DNA of 27,307 bases from Planctomycetaceae bacterium. GTDB taxonomy: Bacteria > Planctomycetota > Planctomycetia > Pirellulales > Thermoguttaceae. Below the pieces are notes generated by a model. It saw only the letters and a list, made by a program, of their open reading frames with translations, did not search any database and had not been told where the DNA came from. The first letter of the stretch is position 1. Every line of letters begins with the position of its first letter. Positions 1 to 7,439 of the stretch are shown here, one piece after another. The translations under genes were made by a program, and so were the position numbers. The stretch is from NCBI GenBank assembly GCA_009776995.1, contig WRMR01000008.1:1-27307 (forward strand), read 5' to 3'.

Positions 1-115
1 TTGACCACTAAAATGGAACTGTCGTTCCGCCTCTGGGAAGCTCATCGCCCGTGAACGGTTGCATTTATTGTAATTTCAATACCTTATATCACTTTTGATT
101 TCAGTTCATTGGACG

Positions 116-764
116 CTAGTGATTGCCACCATCAACGATCACTTCAATGGGCTTGCCAAACCCCGTAAATTTCGGCACCAAGTGCTCCACCACCGCAACG
201 GCCATCGCGGTTTTGGTTTGAAACTTCCGGTTGGATTTTGTTTGTAACTTGTCGATTTCTTTATGACGCAAGTCAAGTTCAGCAGCGATGGGCAACGAAA
301 TTTCGCCGAACGCCGGGTGTGTCAGCACGAATACGGCGACGATCCATGAATGTCCGAAACAGGTTTTCGCGTTCGTGCGACCCGGCGTCGGATTGTGATG
401 ATAACCGGCACCTTCGATCTTGCGACCGTAACGTTTGGTCGGCGAATCGTCGAGCACGAGACGAATCGTTGCTGCCGTTGCAATGACGGGCTTGAGCCGT
501 TTGATGATGATCCCGGTCATCGCATCAAAAATTTCATCTCCCTTGCACAGGGATATGGTAAAATACTTGTCGAAAGTCGTCGCAAGCCTGTGCCGCCTTG
601 AGCCATTGTGTGACGGTTCGCCGTCGTGCGATGGCGAACAACGTACCGAGCACCAGCGAAAGAAAAAACGGTTGCGTTTTTTTGGGTCACTTGCTTGCGA
701 GCAATCCGGTGAATTTTTCAAACAGGGATACGGCGTTTTGCTGTCCTTTGACGATCTTCGTCAT
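116..764 (-). pseudogene. Broken DDE transposase (IS701/IS4-like)
   Basis: The minus strand carries pieces of one transposase in more than one frame. From an ATG at 764 the frame reads MTKIVKGQQNAVSLFEKF and meets a TGA near 688. The same frame continues with a transposase-like helix (RRTVTQWLKAAQACDDFR) and then shifts near 545 into a frame containing LVLDDSPTKRYGRKIEGAG, followed by HHNPTPG and GHSWIVAVFVLTHP. The DDSPTKRYG...EGAG...NPTPG signature is typical of IS701/IS4-like DDE enzymes, where the first Asp is catalytic. The protein stops at 116 just after IEVIVDGG, so the second Asp region is the last part present and the C-terminal catalytic Glu is missing. The stop, the frameshift and the truncation make it non-functional. 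The family label comes from motif memory, not from a search. Confidence 0.65.
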
Positions 765-1003
765 CGGCTGCACGGGCAAATATGATTTAGCAACAAAACT
801 GATACACCGAGAGCCGGTCCTTTGGAAAGGCCAGTTTTTTTATTGATTATCATCTGGTTAATTCTTGGAAAGTGCAGATGCGTAATTTGTGTAAATTTAT
901 GCAAAAAATGCAAATAAAAATTCGGCTGAAGTGTTACATTGTGTCATATTCCGGGCAAGCCATAAATATACCCCACAACGCCATCAAAGCGAAGTTTTAA
1001 AAC

Positions 1004-1028
1004 AGCAGCCCGGAGCGTAAGCGACGGG
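1004..1028. repeat. REP-like intergenic motif
   Basis: The core CCCGGAGCGTAAGCGACGGG is bounded by CCCG/CGGG arms. I recognise this motif from intergenic regions of planctomycete genomes, where it recurs many times. Only one copy is in this window, so the repeat status rests on memory, not on counts seen here. Confidence 0.45.
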
Positions 1029-1134
1029 TTTTTCGGAAACGGTACCGTTGAGTCGGTCACTTATGTTCCCGGTTGCTACCCTGCTTAAAAAGCTGCATGA
1101 TTGGCGTGGGACAGTATAATATGACACATCGTCA

Positions 1135-1221
1135 TGATACAAAAATTGGCCTGACCCGGAGTTGACGGACAGAGATTTCCGCATCATACTGGATGACTGG
1201 GGATGCACCATTTTTGTATCA
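1135..1221. repeat. Inverted repeat, about 14 bp arms
   Basis: The left arm TGATACAAAAATTGG (1135-1149) and the right arm CCATTTTTGTATCA (1208-1221) are inverted copies with one base of slippage, 58 bp apart. The bounded segment has no coding capacity. It could be a tiny non-autonomous element or a paired operator. Confidence 0.4.
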
Positions 1222-1307
1222 CTCGGAAGAAAATCCCCTTGCATTTCAGATATCTCTGTGCCTCAATGCCTTTGGAGCCGCGCAAGAATAACGTGAACAT
1301 TCCCAAT

Positions 1308-1362
1308 CAGAGCCGCGAGAGTTATCGAGCGGAATGACCGCTTCGTTACCGTCGCGGCTCTG
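1308..1362. repeat. Large REP-like palindrome (11-bp perfect outer stem)
   Basis: The outer arms CAGAGCCGCGA (1308-1318) and TCGCGGCTCTG (1352-1362) are perfectly complementary. Inside lies a second stem, AGCGG/CCGCT, around a 5-nt loop, so the whole 55 bp folds into one long interrupted hairpin. It reads as two inverted units of a GAGCCGCGA...CGAGCGG motif, arranged like a bacterial REP pair. It lies about 100 bp upstream of the 1460 gene. It is not followed by a T-run, so terminator function is not supported. Confidence 0.6.
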
Positions 1363-1459
1363 AATGATCGAACAACTGATTTCTGCGCGAATCCTTTGTG
1401 TGAAACAAAACCACCACACAGAGTATCGATAAATTATTGTACAATACGGAATCAACCCC

Positions 1460-1921
1460 ATGCCCATTCAACCACGATTATTTTTCCTGGCCGGGATCAT
1501 GCAAGGCTCGTTTCACGAGATGGCATTGCATGATCAATCGTATCGCGCGGAACTTGCCCGGCGGCTCGGCGAGCATTTTCCGGACAGCCGCGTTTACGAC
1601 CCGCTGGCATATCACGCAAATTCTGTGGATTACGGCGTCTCAAAAGGCCGCGAGACCTTTCTCATGCACAACCGGATGTGCGGCAGCGAGGTCGATGTGC
1701 TGATCGCCTTCGTTCCGGAAGCGTCGATGGGCACGGCCATCGAAATGTGGGAAGCCTGGAAAAATCACGCCGTCGTCATCACGATCAGCCCGATGCGGGC
1801 CAACTGGGCCATCCGGTTCCTCAGCAACGCGATTTACCCCGATCTGCCCGCCTTCTTCGCGGCACTCGAATCCGGCGAAATTGCGGCATTGGTTGATGCT
1901 GCGAAGTCGGCGCAGCAATAG
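1460..1921 (+). CDS. Nucleoside 2-deoxyribosyltransferase-like protein
   Basis: A 153-residue cytoplasmic protein with the layout of the nucleoside 2-deoxyribosyltransferase/DUF4406 fold. It has an N-terminal strand and glycine turn (FFLAGIMQGS, residues 8-17), a mid-protein acidic strand end (EVDVLIAFVPEAS, 77-89), and the active-site-like segment GTAIEMWEA (91-99), in which Glu95 sits where the family's catalytic glutamate is found. The next strand, VVITISPM, completes the Rossmann-like core. Family members cleave or transfer the N-glycosidic bond of (deoxy)nucleosides, but many relatives are uncharacterised, so the substrate is unknown. The ATG at 1460 is chosen because the first strand begins within ten residues. 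No clear Shine-Dalgarno sequence is visible. It stands alone, with a weak terminator-like hairpin about 30 bp downstream. Confidence 0.75.
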   Translation: MPIQPRLFFLAGIMQGSFHEMALHDQSYRAELARRLGEHFPDSRVYDPLAYHANSVDYGVSKGRETFLMHNRMCGSEVDVLIAFVPEASMGTAIEMWEAWKNHAVVITISPMRANWAIRFLSNAIYPDLPAFFAALESGEIAALVDAAKSAQQ

Positions 1922-1953
1922 TGAGTGTTCGTAAGTAACATACTCCATGTTTG

Positions 1954-1973
1954 CACAAATGTTTGTGTTTTTT
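1954..1973 (+). terminator. Weak terminator-like hairpin after the 1460 gene
   Basis: CACAA-ATGT-TTGTG followed at once by six T. The stem is only 5 bp and AT-rich, so it would be weak, but position and orientation fit the end of the 1460 gene. Confidence 0.35.
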
Positions 1974-2045
1974 GCACACAGAGAACAGGGATGAAACGGG
2001 ATTTTCACAGACTGGTTTTGTGGCAATCTGTTTCATCCGTGTGCA
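1973..2045. repeat. Interrupted inverted repeat
   Basis: TGCACAC (1973-1979) and GATGAAAC (1990-1997) are answered by GTTTCATC (2030-2037) and GTGTGCA (2039-2045). The segment folds into a long imperfect hairpin. The right arm overlaps a 21-nt stretch (2016-2036) that matches the start of the SHOCT gene at 2576-2596 with one mismatch. Confidence 0.5.
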
Positions 2046-2094
2046 TGTTGCCCACCCAAAATGAGCTTGACATTTTGCTTGTCTTGATCGATAA

Positions 2095-2451
2095 TGGGAT
2101 TTGCTTTCGGAAAAGTTGATTTATGTCAACGAACGCATCGCAATCCACGCATGGATCAACGAGAAAAATCATGAACACAGACAGCAGGCAAAACAATTGA
2201 AATTGAAAACCAGAGTGGCCAATCCGCCCGCATGGCTGATCGAGGTGATCGATGAATACTGATTTGAGTCATATCCGGCAAAGAGGCTTGGAAGCCTGAC
2301 CAAAGAACTCGGTGCGGTTGCAACCGCGCGATTTCCCAGGCCATTTGAAAACGGCCTCAGCGATTACACCGAAGAACGGGAAGCATTGTTGGAAGATGTT
2401 TCCATTGACGTTATTATCGCAAGTATTGCGAAACGGAAGAGAACAGATTGA
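2095..2451 (+). pseudogene. Decayed open frame with internal TGA
   Basis: After a TAA at 2092-2094 one frame stays open for 118 codons apart from a single TGA at 2260-2262. The first part begins WDLLSEKLIYVNERIAIHAW and ends PPAWLIEVIDEY. The second part contains RLGSLTKELGAVATARF and LLEDVSIDVIIASIAKRKR and ends at a TGA (2449-2451). The composition is protein-like: charged amphipathic helices with no low complexity. There is no good ATG, and I do not recognise a family. The opening WDLLSEKLI nearly equals WDLLSGKLI at the end of the SHOCT gene, and the DNA matches too, so this may be a fused or deleted relic of a paralogue. Selenocysteine or readthrough at the TGA is possible but unsupported. 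Confidence 0.4.
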
Positions 2452-2552
2452 CGCGATGGCACAGTAATGAATTGCATTGCAATTTCCGGACAAACGCCAA
2501 TGTCGTAAAAGACAAATGTATCCCGGGCAACAAGAAAAAGCAGAGTGACATC

Positions 2553-3110
2553 ATGTTCGAATTCATGTTGGTGTTTTTTGTGGCCATCTGTTTCATAGTG
2601 TTTGTGAAAATTGTCGCGCAAGTGGGGAAATCCCTTGTCATCGTTCCCGATTATGAGCAGAAGTATGAGGCTGTGTTACGCCAAATCAAGAATGACCCGA
2701 ACAATTCCGAACTTCGAATGGAAGTCCGCCGGTTGGGAAAATGGCTTGTTGCCAATGCACCGGAGAAATACAGCGAACAGTCACTGACCAACGATTTGCT
2801 TGCGGTCACCGGCGGTCGCTTGAATGGTGCAGGTGTTGTCAAGGTCGAGATCACCAACCCGGAAAAGCTGCATCCGGTCGATGTCGCGGAACAGGTTGAG
2901 AAGCTCGGTCAATTGTTTTTGAAAGGCGTCATCACAGCGGAGGAATTTGAGCGAGGCAAAGCCCTGTTTTTGGGCAGTCCTCCGGATGTTGCCAAAAAAA
3001 CACTGGAAACACTGGACGACCTGTACCGCCTCCAGCAAAAAGGTGCCCTCTCCGAAGCCGAGTATAACATGAAAAAATGGGATTTGCTTTCGGGGAAGTT
3101 GATTAAATAA
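2553..3110 (+). CDS. Membrane-anchored protein with two SHOCT-like motifs
   Basis: A 185-residue protein. Residues 3-22 form one hydrophobic helix (FVAICFIVFVKIV) that would anchor it in the inner membrane. Residues 35-85 are a charged helical, possibly TPR-like, segment. Residues 113-140 (EKLGQLFLKGVITAEEFERG) and 151-184 (LDDLYRLQQKGALSEAEYNM then KKWDLLSGKL) are two copies of the SHOCT pattern, the short helical hairpin usually found at the C-terminus of membrane or phage-associated proteins and thought to aid oligomerisation. An earlier TTG at 2448 would add 35 residues of non-conserved sequence before the membrane helix, so ATG 2553 is preferred. No strong ribosome site is seen. Function is unknown. 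Parts of its ends are duplicated upstream at 2016-2036 and 2093-2120. Confidence 0.75.
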   Translation: MFEFMLVFFVAICFIVFVKIVAQVGKSLVIVPDYEQKYEAVLRQIKNDPNNSELRMEVRRLGKWLVANAPEKYSEQSLTNDLLAVTGGRLNGAGVVKVEITNPEKLHPVDVAEQVEKLGQLFLKGVITAEEFERGKALFLGSPPDVAKKTLETLDDLYRLQQKGALSEAEYNMKKWDLLSGKLIK

Positions 3111-3130
3111 GTTCAGATGGGATAATTGAG

Positions 3131-3365
3131 TAACATTTCAGCGGAATTTCCGGTTTGCGTCCCATAGGGATGCGTCGTTCTATAGAAAACGTGACATATA
3201 TCAATATCCGCATTCCGCAGGAATGCGCCCTTCCCGGTTGTGTGGTTGCATTCCTGACGGAATGCAGTACGTGCTGGGCAGACGTTGTTTTCTACCGAGC
3301 GATGCAATCCTAACGGATTGCAAGATATTTTCGCCCACTGCAAACTAAACATTCCGTTGAAATGA
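3131..3365. repeat. Hairpin-array repeat element bounded by inverted repeats
   Basis: Four short hairpins lie in a row: GCGTCCC-ATA-GGGATGC (3157-3173), CGCATTCC-GCA-GGAATGCG (3209-3227), TGCATTCC-TGAC-GGAATGCA (3247-3266) and TGCAATCC-TAAC-GGATTGCA (3303-3322). Each has a 7-8 bp stem and a 3-4 nt loop, all with CC/GG closing the loop. The block is flanked by CATTTCAGCGGAAT on the left (from about 3134) and its near inverse ATTCCGTTGAAATG (ending 3364) on the right. Inner spacers also repeat in inverse (TAGAAAAC left, GTTTTCTA right). No coding frame crosses it. It resembles dispersed hairpin repeats of bacterial intergenic DNA. Confidence 0.7.
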
Positions 3366-3379
3366 TCAAGGCTTCCCCA

Positions 3380-3865
3380 ATGGAGAATGAACCACAAAAA
3401 TCAGAGAGAATGTCCCTGAAGCCGCATGCTTTTGACATGGTGTTGGAAGTCATTGCCGGGCTGTTGCTTCTTTTCTTGTGGGGAATTGCGTTGGGATCGT
3501 TTATTTTCCCGGAAAGTTACACAGACCGGTTTCACCAAATACCTGATATTTTGATTGCGTTCTTTGCGAGTTTGGCCATGGTGTGGCATCATAGAGAAAT
3601 CCGTTTTCCTTTTCCTGTCAAAGACAATTTTCTGGTCAAGATCACCGAAGAAAATGCGGAACGCCAGCAACGGTTCAGTGGAAGAATGTCGCAGTTTTTT
3701 TTGATTTTTATTTTTGTAATTGTTACGTCAGGGCATTGCAAGTATGTTATTCCACTGGAAAGTATTTCGGGAATTGTGGACTTTTTTTACTCAGACCACT
3801 ACTTTATGTGGTTCATTATATTATTCTTGATTTGGTATTATGTCCGTTCCTGGATGTTAAGATAA
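3380..3865 (+). CDS. Small multi-pass membrane protein, unknown function
   Basis: About 161 residues. A charged N-terminus (MENEPQKSERMS) is followed by hydrophobic segments: VLEVIAGLLLLFLWGIALGS; IPDILIAFFASLAMVW; then, after a charged loop (KITEENAERQQRFSGRMS), FFLIFIFVIVTSG; and finally FMWFIILFLIWYYV. This predicts about four inner-membrane helices with the loop in the cytoplasm. An ATG at 3362 in the same frame would start inside the end of the repeat element, so ATG 3380, which has AAGG about 9 nt upstream, is chosen. No family is recognised. Tandem hairpins follow the gene before the next start. Its function cannot be assigned from sequence. Confidence 0.65.
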   Translation: MENEPQKSERMSLKPHAFDMVLEVIAGLLLLFLWGIALGSFIFPESYTDRFHQIPDILIAFFASLAMVWHHREIRFPFPVKDNFLVKITEENAERQQRFSGRMSQFFLIFIFVIVTSGHCKYVIPLESISGIVDFFYSDHYFMWFIILFLIWYYVRSWMLR

Positions 3866-3901
3866 TGAAATCAAGAAAGAAACAAATTGCGAATGATTGA
3901 T

Positions 3902-3958
3902 GCGCGTCGCAGGGCGACGCGCAAAACAGTTGAAATACACCGACGTCGCAGGGCGACG
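3902..3958. repeat. Two direct copies of a short GC hairpin
   Basis: GCGCGTCGC-AGG-GCGACGCGC (3902-3922) is a perfect 9-bp stem with a 3-nt loop. A second, shorter copy, CGTCGC-AGG-GCGACG, lies at 3944-3958. They sit between the membrane protein and the GldF-GldG gene and lack T-runs, so REP-type repeats are more likely than terminators. Immediately after, 3961-4020 is a degenerate short tandem repeat built on the unit GGCCACT/TAACTC. Confidence 0.6.
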
Positions 3959-4020
3959 CGGCTAACTCCTAACTCACCATTAACAACTGGCCACTGGCCA
4001 CTAATCACTAGCCACTGAAT

Positions 4021-6771
4021 ATGAGCACACGAGTTTTACGCGCCGTTTTCAAGCGTAACTTTGTCGGTTATTTTGCCAATCCGACCGGTTACGTGTTTAT
4101 TTGTGTTTTTGTCCTGCTCGGTTCCATCGCGGCGTTTTTGCCGGACGAGTTTTTCAACAAGAACCTGGCGAATCTCGACCAGTTGATTACCTGGTTCCCG
4201 CTGATTATGCTGGTGTTTATCCCGGCGGTCACGATGGGCATCTGGGCCGACGAACGCCGCCAGGGCACCGACGAATTGCTGCTGACCATTCCGGCGGGCG
4301 ATTTTGAGGTCGTCATCGGCAAATTCCTGGCCGCCATCGGGATTCTGACCGCCTCGCTGTTGTTTTCCTTCGTCAGCAACCTGACGATTTTGTACCAGCT
4401 CGGCAACCCCGACGTCGGACTGTTCGTCAGCACGTATTGCGGATTCTGGCTCATCGGCCTGATGATGCTTTCAGTCGGCATGGTCGCGTCGTTCCTGACG
4501 GGCAACCTGACGATTGCCTATCTGCTCGGTGCCTTGTTCAACGCCCCGTTCGTCGCCGTGCAGTGGGCTTACGTCCTGCCCGTGTCCGCGAAAACGTCCG
4601 ACCTTATCGGAAAATTCAGCATCGAATCGCAATTCGCCGCGTTCGGACGCGGGATCGTCGGCTTTTCCGGCATTATGTATTTCGTGTCGATCATGCTGGT
4701 CATGCTCTACCTTTGCATGGTACTGATCAGCCGGCGGCACTGGTCGGCGAATCAGGCGTTTCACGGCTGGTCGCATTATTTCGCGCGCTGTGCCTCGCTG
4801 TTGTTGATCGCAATATGTCTTTGTGCCATCGCGCAACGCTTCGACGCGCGCCGCGACATGACACAGGAAAAACTCAGCACGCTTTCGCCGGAAACGCTGA
4901 AATTACTCGACTCGCTCGACCCGAATTACCCGGTCAGCATTGAGGCCTTCGTCAGTCCGGGTGTGCCCGACGATTACGTCAAAACGCAACTTGACATTTT
5001 GACGTTGCTCAGGGAAATCGAGAATCGCGGCAAGGGTAAGGTGCGGACGCGTATCCACCGCATTGATCCGTTCACCCAGGACGCGATGCTCGCCGACCAG
5101 CGGTTCGGGATCGTGCCGCGCACGGTTTACCACATCAAACGCGGCGTGCAACAGCCGGAACGCATTTACCTCGGCGTGGTGCTTTCATCGGGATTGAACA
5201 CGGTTAAACTGCCGTTTATCGACCGCGGCCAGTCGGTCGAGTACGAACTGGTGCGTGCGGTTTGCCACGTCACCGCGCAGGAAAAGAAAAAAATCGGCAT
5301 TCTCAAAACCGACGCGCAGGTCATGGGCGAGTTTGACTTCCGCACAATGCGACCGCCCATGCCGTGGCCAATCGTTGAAGACCTCTCACAGCAGTATGTT
5401 GTTTCCGAGGTTGACCTGCAATTGCCGGTCACAGAAAAATATGATGTCGTGCTGGCCGTGCAACCTTCGTCGCTTGCCCCGAACGACATGATGAATTTTA
5501 TCGATATGGTGCGTCGCGGCCAGCCGGTGCTGATTTTTGAAGACCCTCTGCCCTATTTGTTTCCGGGTTTGCCGGGAACGGTTGACCCGAAAACGCCGGG
5601 CGGCAGTTCGCCAATGAACCTGTACCAGCAGCCGCTCCCCAAGGGGAACATTGAACCGCTTTGGGAAATGCTTGGCGTCGAATTCAATACGCGGCGCGTA
5701 CCGCGCTCGGATTATAACCCGATACGCGGTGTTGCCGGGGGCATTCCGCAGGAATTTCTGTTTTTGGCCTACGATCCCAACAAGCCGGAAGACCGACAAC
5801 ATCGTCCGTTTTCGCTCAAGGACCCGACGACGCAAATGTTACGGCACGTCCTGTTGCCTTTTGCCGGTTCGATCAACGATCTGAAGAAGTCGAACTTTGA
5901 GGTCAAGCCGTTGATTTGGACAACCCGGGCGAATGGTTACGTCGAACGGGTTGACATTTTCCCCATGGGGCGCGTCGGGTTTGGATCGCGAACCATGTCG
6001 CCGGACGAAAGCCGTCCTGTGGTGAAGGACGCCGACCAGTACGACCTGGCCGTTCGTATCACCGGTGAACTTCCGCCGATCATTCAGCAAACCGATGACG
6101 ACCAACCGAATGCGGCGGTTCCGACGAAGATCAACGTGATTCTCGTTGCCGATGTCGATATGGTGACGCCGGTGTTTTACGCGATCCAGCAACAAGGCAG
6201 TGACTCACGGCTGGGCACGAATTTCACGTTCGACAACGTGACGTTTATTATGAACGCGATTGACTCGCTGGCCGGTGACGAGCGGTTCCTCTCAGTGCGC
6301 GGACGTCGTCCGGAACACCGTGCACTCGACAAATTCGAGGAAATGACCCGCAAGATTGACGATTACGTGGCCGCGCAACGGGAGCTGGCCCGCGCGAAAT
6401 TCAAGGATACGATTGAAGCCGCCCAGAAGGAAATGCGGGATAACATCGACAAGCTGTCGCTTGCATTACAGTCGGAGGAACGCCTCACGATGCCCGAACT
6501 GTTGAGCCGCGTCAAGGCAATGGAAATGGCGGCACAGAAAAGACTGGAAGCACAAACGGAAGAGTTGCAACGCGAATTAACGCAGGAAGAAACGAAACTC
6601 GAAGTGCGGCGTCAGGAGGAACTGCGTTACCAGCAAGGCGTGATCAAGACACTGGCCATTCTGATCCCGCCAACCCCGTTGCTGCTCATTGCCAGTGCCG
6701 TGTTCTTCCAACGCGGCATGAGAGAAACCGCTGGTACGTCAAAAAAACGTTTGCGCTCGGGTAAGAGGTAG
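4021..6771 (+). CDS. GldF-GldG fusion: ABC-2 permease plus auxiliary domain
   Basis: A 916-residue inner-membrane protein. Residues 20-240 form the six-helix ABC-2 permease of the GldF/NosY type, including the typical WADERRQGTDELLLTIP loop (75-91). A further helix at about 257-271 is followed by the GldG/ABC_transp_aux opening (RRDMTQEKLSTLSPETLKLL, 278-296). A long soluble region (about 280-765) with repeated alpha/beta blocks comes next (for example YDVVLAVQPSSLAPNDM). Then a coiled coil of about 100 residues (about 770-872) and a last membrane helix (873-897) with a basic tail. In Bacteroidetes GldF and GldG are separate subunits working with the ATPase GldA in gliding and secretion; fused forms occur in planctomycetes. 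The ATPase is not in this window. ATG 4021 starts just before the first helix, without a ribosome site. Confidence 0.85.
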   Translation: MSTRVLRAVFKRNFVGYFANPTGYVFICVFVLLGSIAAFLPDEFFNKNLANLDQLITWFPLIMLVFIPAVTMGIWADERRQGTDELLLTIPAGDFEVVIGKFLAAIGILTASLLFSFVSNLTILYQLGNPDVGLFVSTYCGFWLIGLMMLSVGMVASFLTGNLTIAYLLGALFNAPFVAVQWAYVLPVSAKTSDLIGKFSIESQFAAFGRGIVGFSGIMYFVSIMLVMLYLCMVLISRRHWSANQAFHGWSHYFARCASLLLIAICLCAIAQRFDARRDMTQEKLSTLSPETLKLLDSLDPNYPVSIEAFVSPGVPDDYVKTQLDILTLLREIENRGKGKVRTRIHRIDPFTQDAMLADQRFGIVPRTVYHIKRGVQQPERIYLGVVLSSGLNTVKLPFIDRGQSVEYELVRAVCHVTAQEKKKIGILKTDAQVMGEFDFRTMRPPMPWPIVEDLSQQYVVSEVDLQLPVTEKYDVVLAVQPSSLAPNDMMNFIDMVRRGQPVLIFEDPLPYLFPGLPGTVDPKTPGGSSPMNLYQQPLPKGNIEPLWEMLGVEFNTRRVPRSDYNPIRGVAGGIPQEFLFLAYDPNKPEDRQHRPFSLKDPTTQMLRHVLLPFAGSINDLKKSNFEVKPLIWTTRANGYVERVDIFPMGRVGFGSRTMSPDESRPVVKDADQYDLAVRITGELPPIIQQTDDDQPNAAVPTKINVILVADVDMVTPVFYAIQQQGSDSRLGTNFTFDNVTFIMNAIDSLAGDERFLSVRGRRPEHRALDKFEEMTRKIDDYVAAQRELARAKFKDTIEAAQKEMRDNIDKLSLALQSEERLTMPELLSRVKAMEMAAQKRLEAQTEELQRELTQEETKLEVRRQEELRYQQGVIKTLAILIPPTPLLLIASAVFFQRGMRETAGTSKKRLRSGKR

Positions 6772-6789
6772 TTGTGGAACCAATGGCAG

Positions 6790-6810
6790 GGCAGTCACGG
6801 CGTGACTGCC
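6790..6810. repeat. Near-perfect 10-bp palindrome after the GldF-GldG gene
   Basis: GGCAGTCACG (6790-6799), one G, then CGTGACTGCC (6801-6810). It lies 18 bp after the stop codon. There is no T-run, so it is either a rho-independent-like 3' end stabiliser or a REP-type repeat of the same style as 3902-3922. Confidence 0.5.
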
Positions 6811-6874
6811 GAAATGAAAGCATAAGTTGGAATGAAGTCGGTAATCCGGTGCAATGACGGGATGATTGTCCTGA

Positions 6875-7229
6875 AAGGACACCATTTCTATAACCGCCGG
6901 TCTGCTCGACGCTGTGTGCAAGGAATCGCAACAGGCGTCGTATCGTCAAGCGAGCAAAACCTTGCGGCGTGAAGCCGGAGTCCTCGCCGTCGCAACCAAC
7001 ACCGAAAATGACACAATAATCGCCGGTACAGCGAAAACTTTTCACACCATTTCGTGAACGGTTGGAAAGTTTTGTGCATGTCTCAACATCCCCAATCACG
7101 CGCTCGACAAACGCGACGAGGATCAAAATCACCGAGACGCTCGACAAGCTGATCGAGAGCATTGACACCCGGCTCTCGGCATTGGAAAGAAAGGTGGATC
7201 GCCTCTGCCCGCACGACGGGATTTCATAA
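6875..7229 (+). other. Possible gene relic in a 670-bp gap
   Basis: Between the GldF-GldG gene and the 7440 gene there is no intact gene. One plus frame reads AGLLDAVCKESQQASYRQAS and KTLRREAGVLAVATN and stops near 7056. An overlapping frame then reads RERLESFVHVS and ITETLDKLIESIDTRLSALE, followed by RKVDRL, ending at TAA 7229 with a coiled-coil-like character. Together they could be a frameshifted gene end, but there is no start codon or known family. The rest of the gap, apart from the palindromes at 6790 and 7263, shows nothing. Confidence 0.25.
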
Positions 7230-7262
7230 TATCTGTTTGGAAATTCAGAAGATCATATCAAG

Positions 7263-7299
7263 TCAGGGAAAAATCCGTTATGATCAGATTTTTCCCTGA
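7263..7299. promoter_or_regulatory. Perfect 13-bp inverted repeat upstream of the 7440 gene
   Basis: TCAGGGAAAAATC (7263-7275) and GATTTTTCCCTGA (7287-7299) pair perfectly around an 11-nt loop containing TTATGATCA. The loop region holds a -10-like TATGAT (7279-7284). It lies about 140 bp before the DUF1570-like gene. It could be an operator over a promoter or an mRNA leader hairpin. The core AATCCGTTATGATCAG reappears almost unchanged at 11747-11761, upstream of the GHMP kinase. Confidence 0.45.
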
Positions 7300-7439
7300 A
7301 CGCCGGAAAACGAACACGAAATCCCGTGTTCCACGGAATTTTCTTCGCTTTTGGATGACAGCCGATGTAAGATATAGATTAAAGAGGGCAAAAAATTGTT
7401 TTTACCACTCTTTTTTGAAAAAATTGAACCGACTTTCCC

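Larger units (their letters stand above)
765..1459. other. Gene-free intergenic stretch with palindromes
   Basis: No convincing coding region in about 700 bp. Short open frames here lack family features and start sites. It contains three structured pieces listed separately (1004-1028, 1135-1221, 1308-1362). A TATAAT hexamer at 1115-1120 is followed by the small palindrome ATGAC-N5-GTCAT (1121-1135). It could be a promoter and operator, but no -35 box or nearby start codon supports this. Confidence 0.5.

Noticed and set aside
984..1244. 86-codon minus-strand frame
   Set aside because: It runs through REP-like and inverted-repeat DNA. Its C-terminus is simply the translated repeat.
2449..2552. 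TTG 2448 as start of the SHOCT protein
   Set aside because: The extra 35 residues are hydrophilic and unlike the family, and would place the membrane helix internally. ATG 2553 gives a normal anchor.
3131..3365. CRISPR array
   Set aside because: The repeated units are hairpins of differing sequence with unequal spacing, no identical direct repeats or spacers, and no cas genes nearby.
6686..7168. 160-codon minus-strand frame after the GldF-GldG gene
   Set aside because: It overlaps the end of a well-supported gene, is serine/arginine/cysteine-rich and shows no domain.
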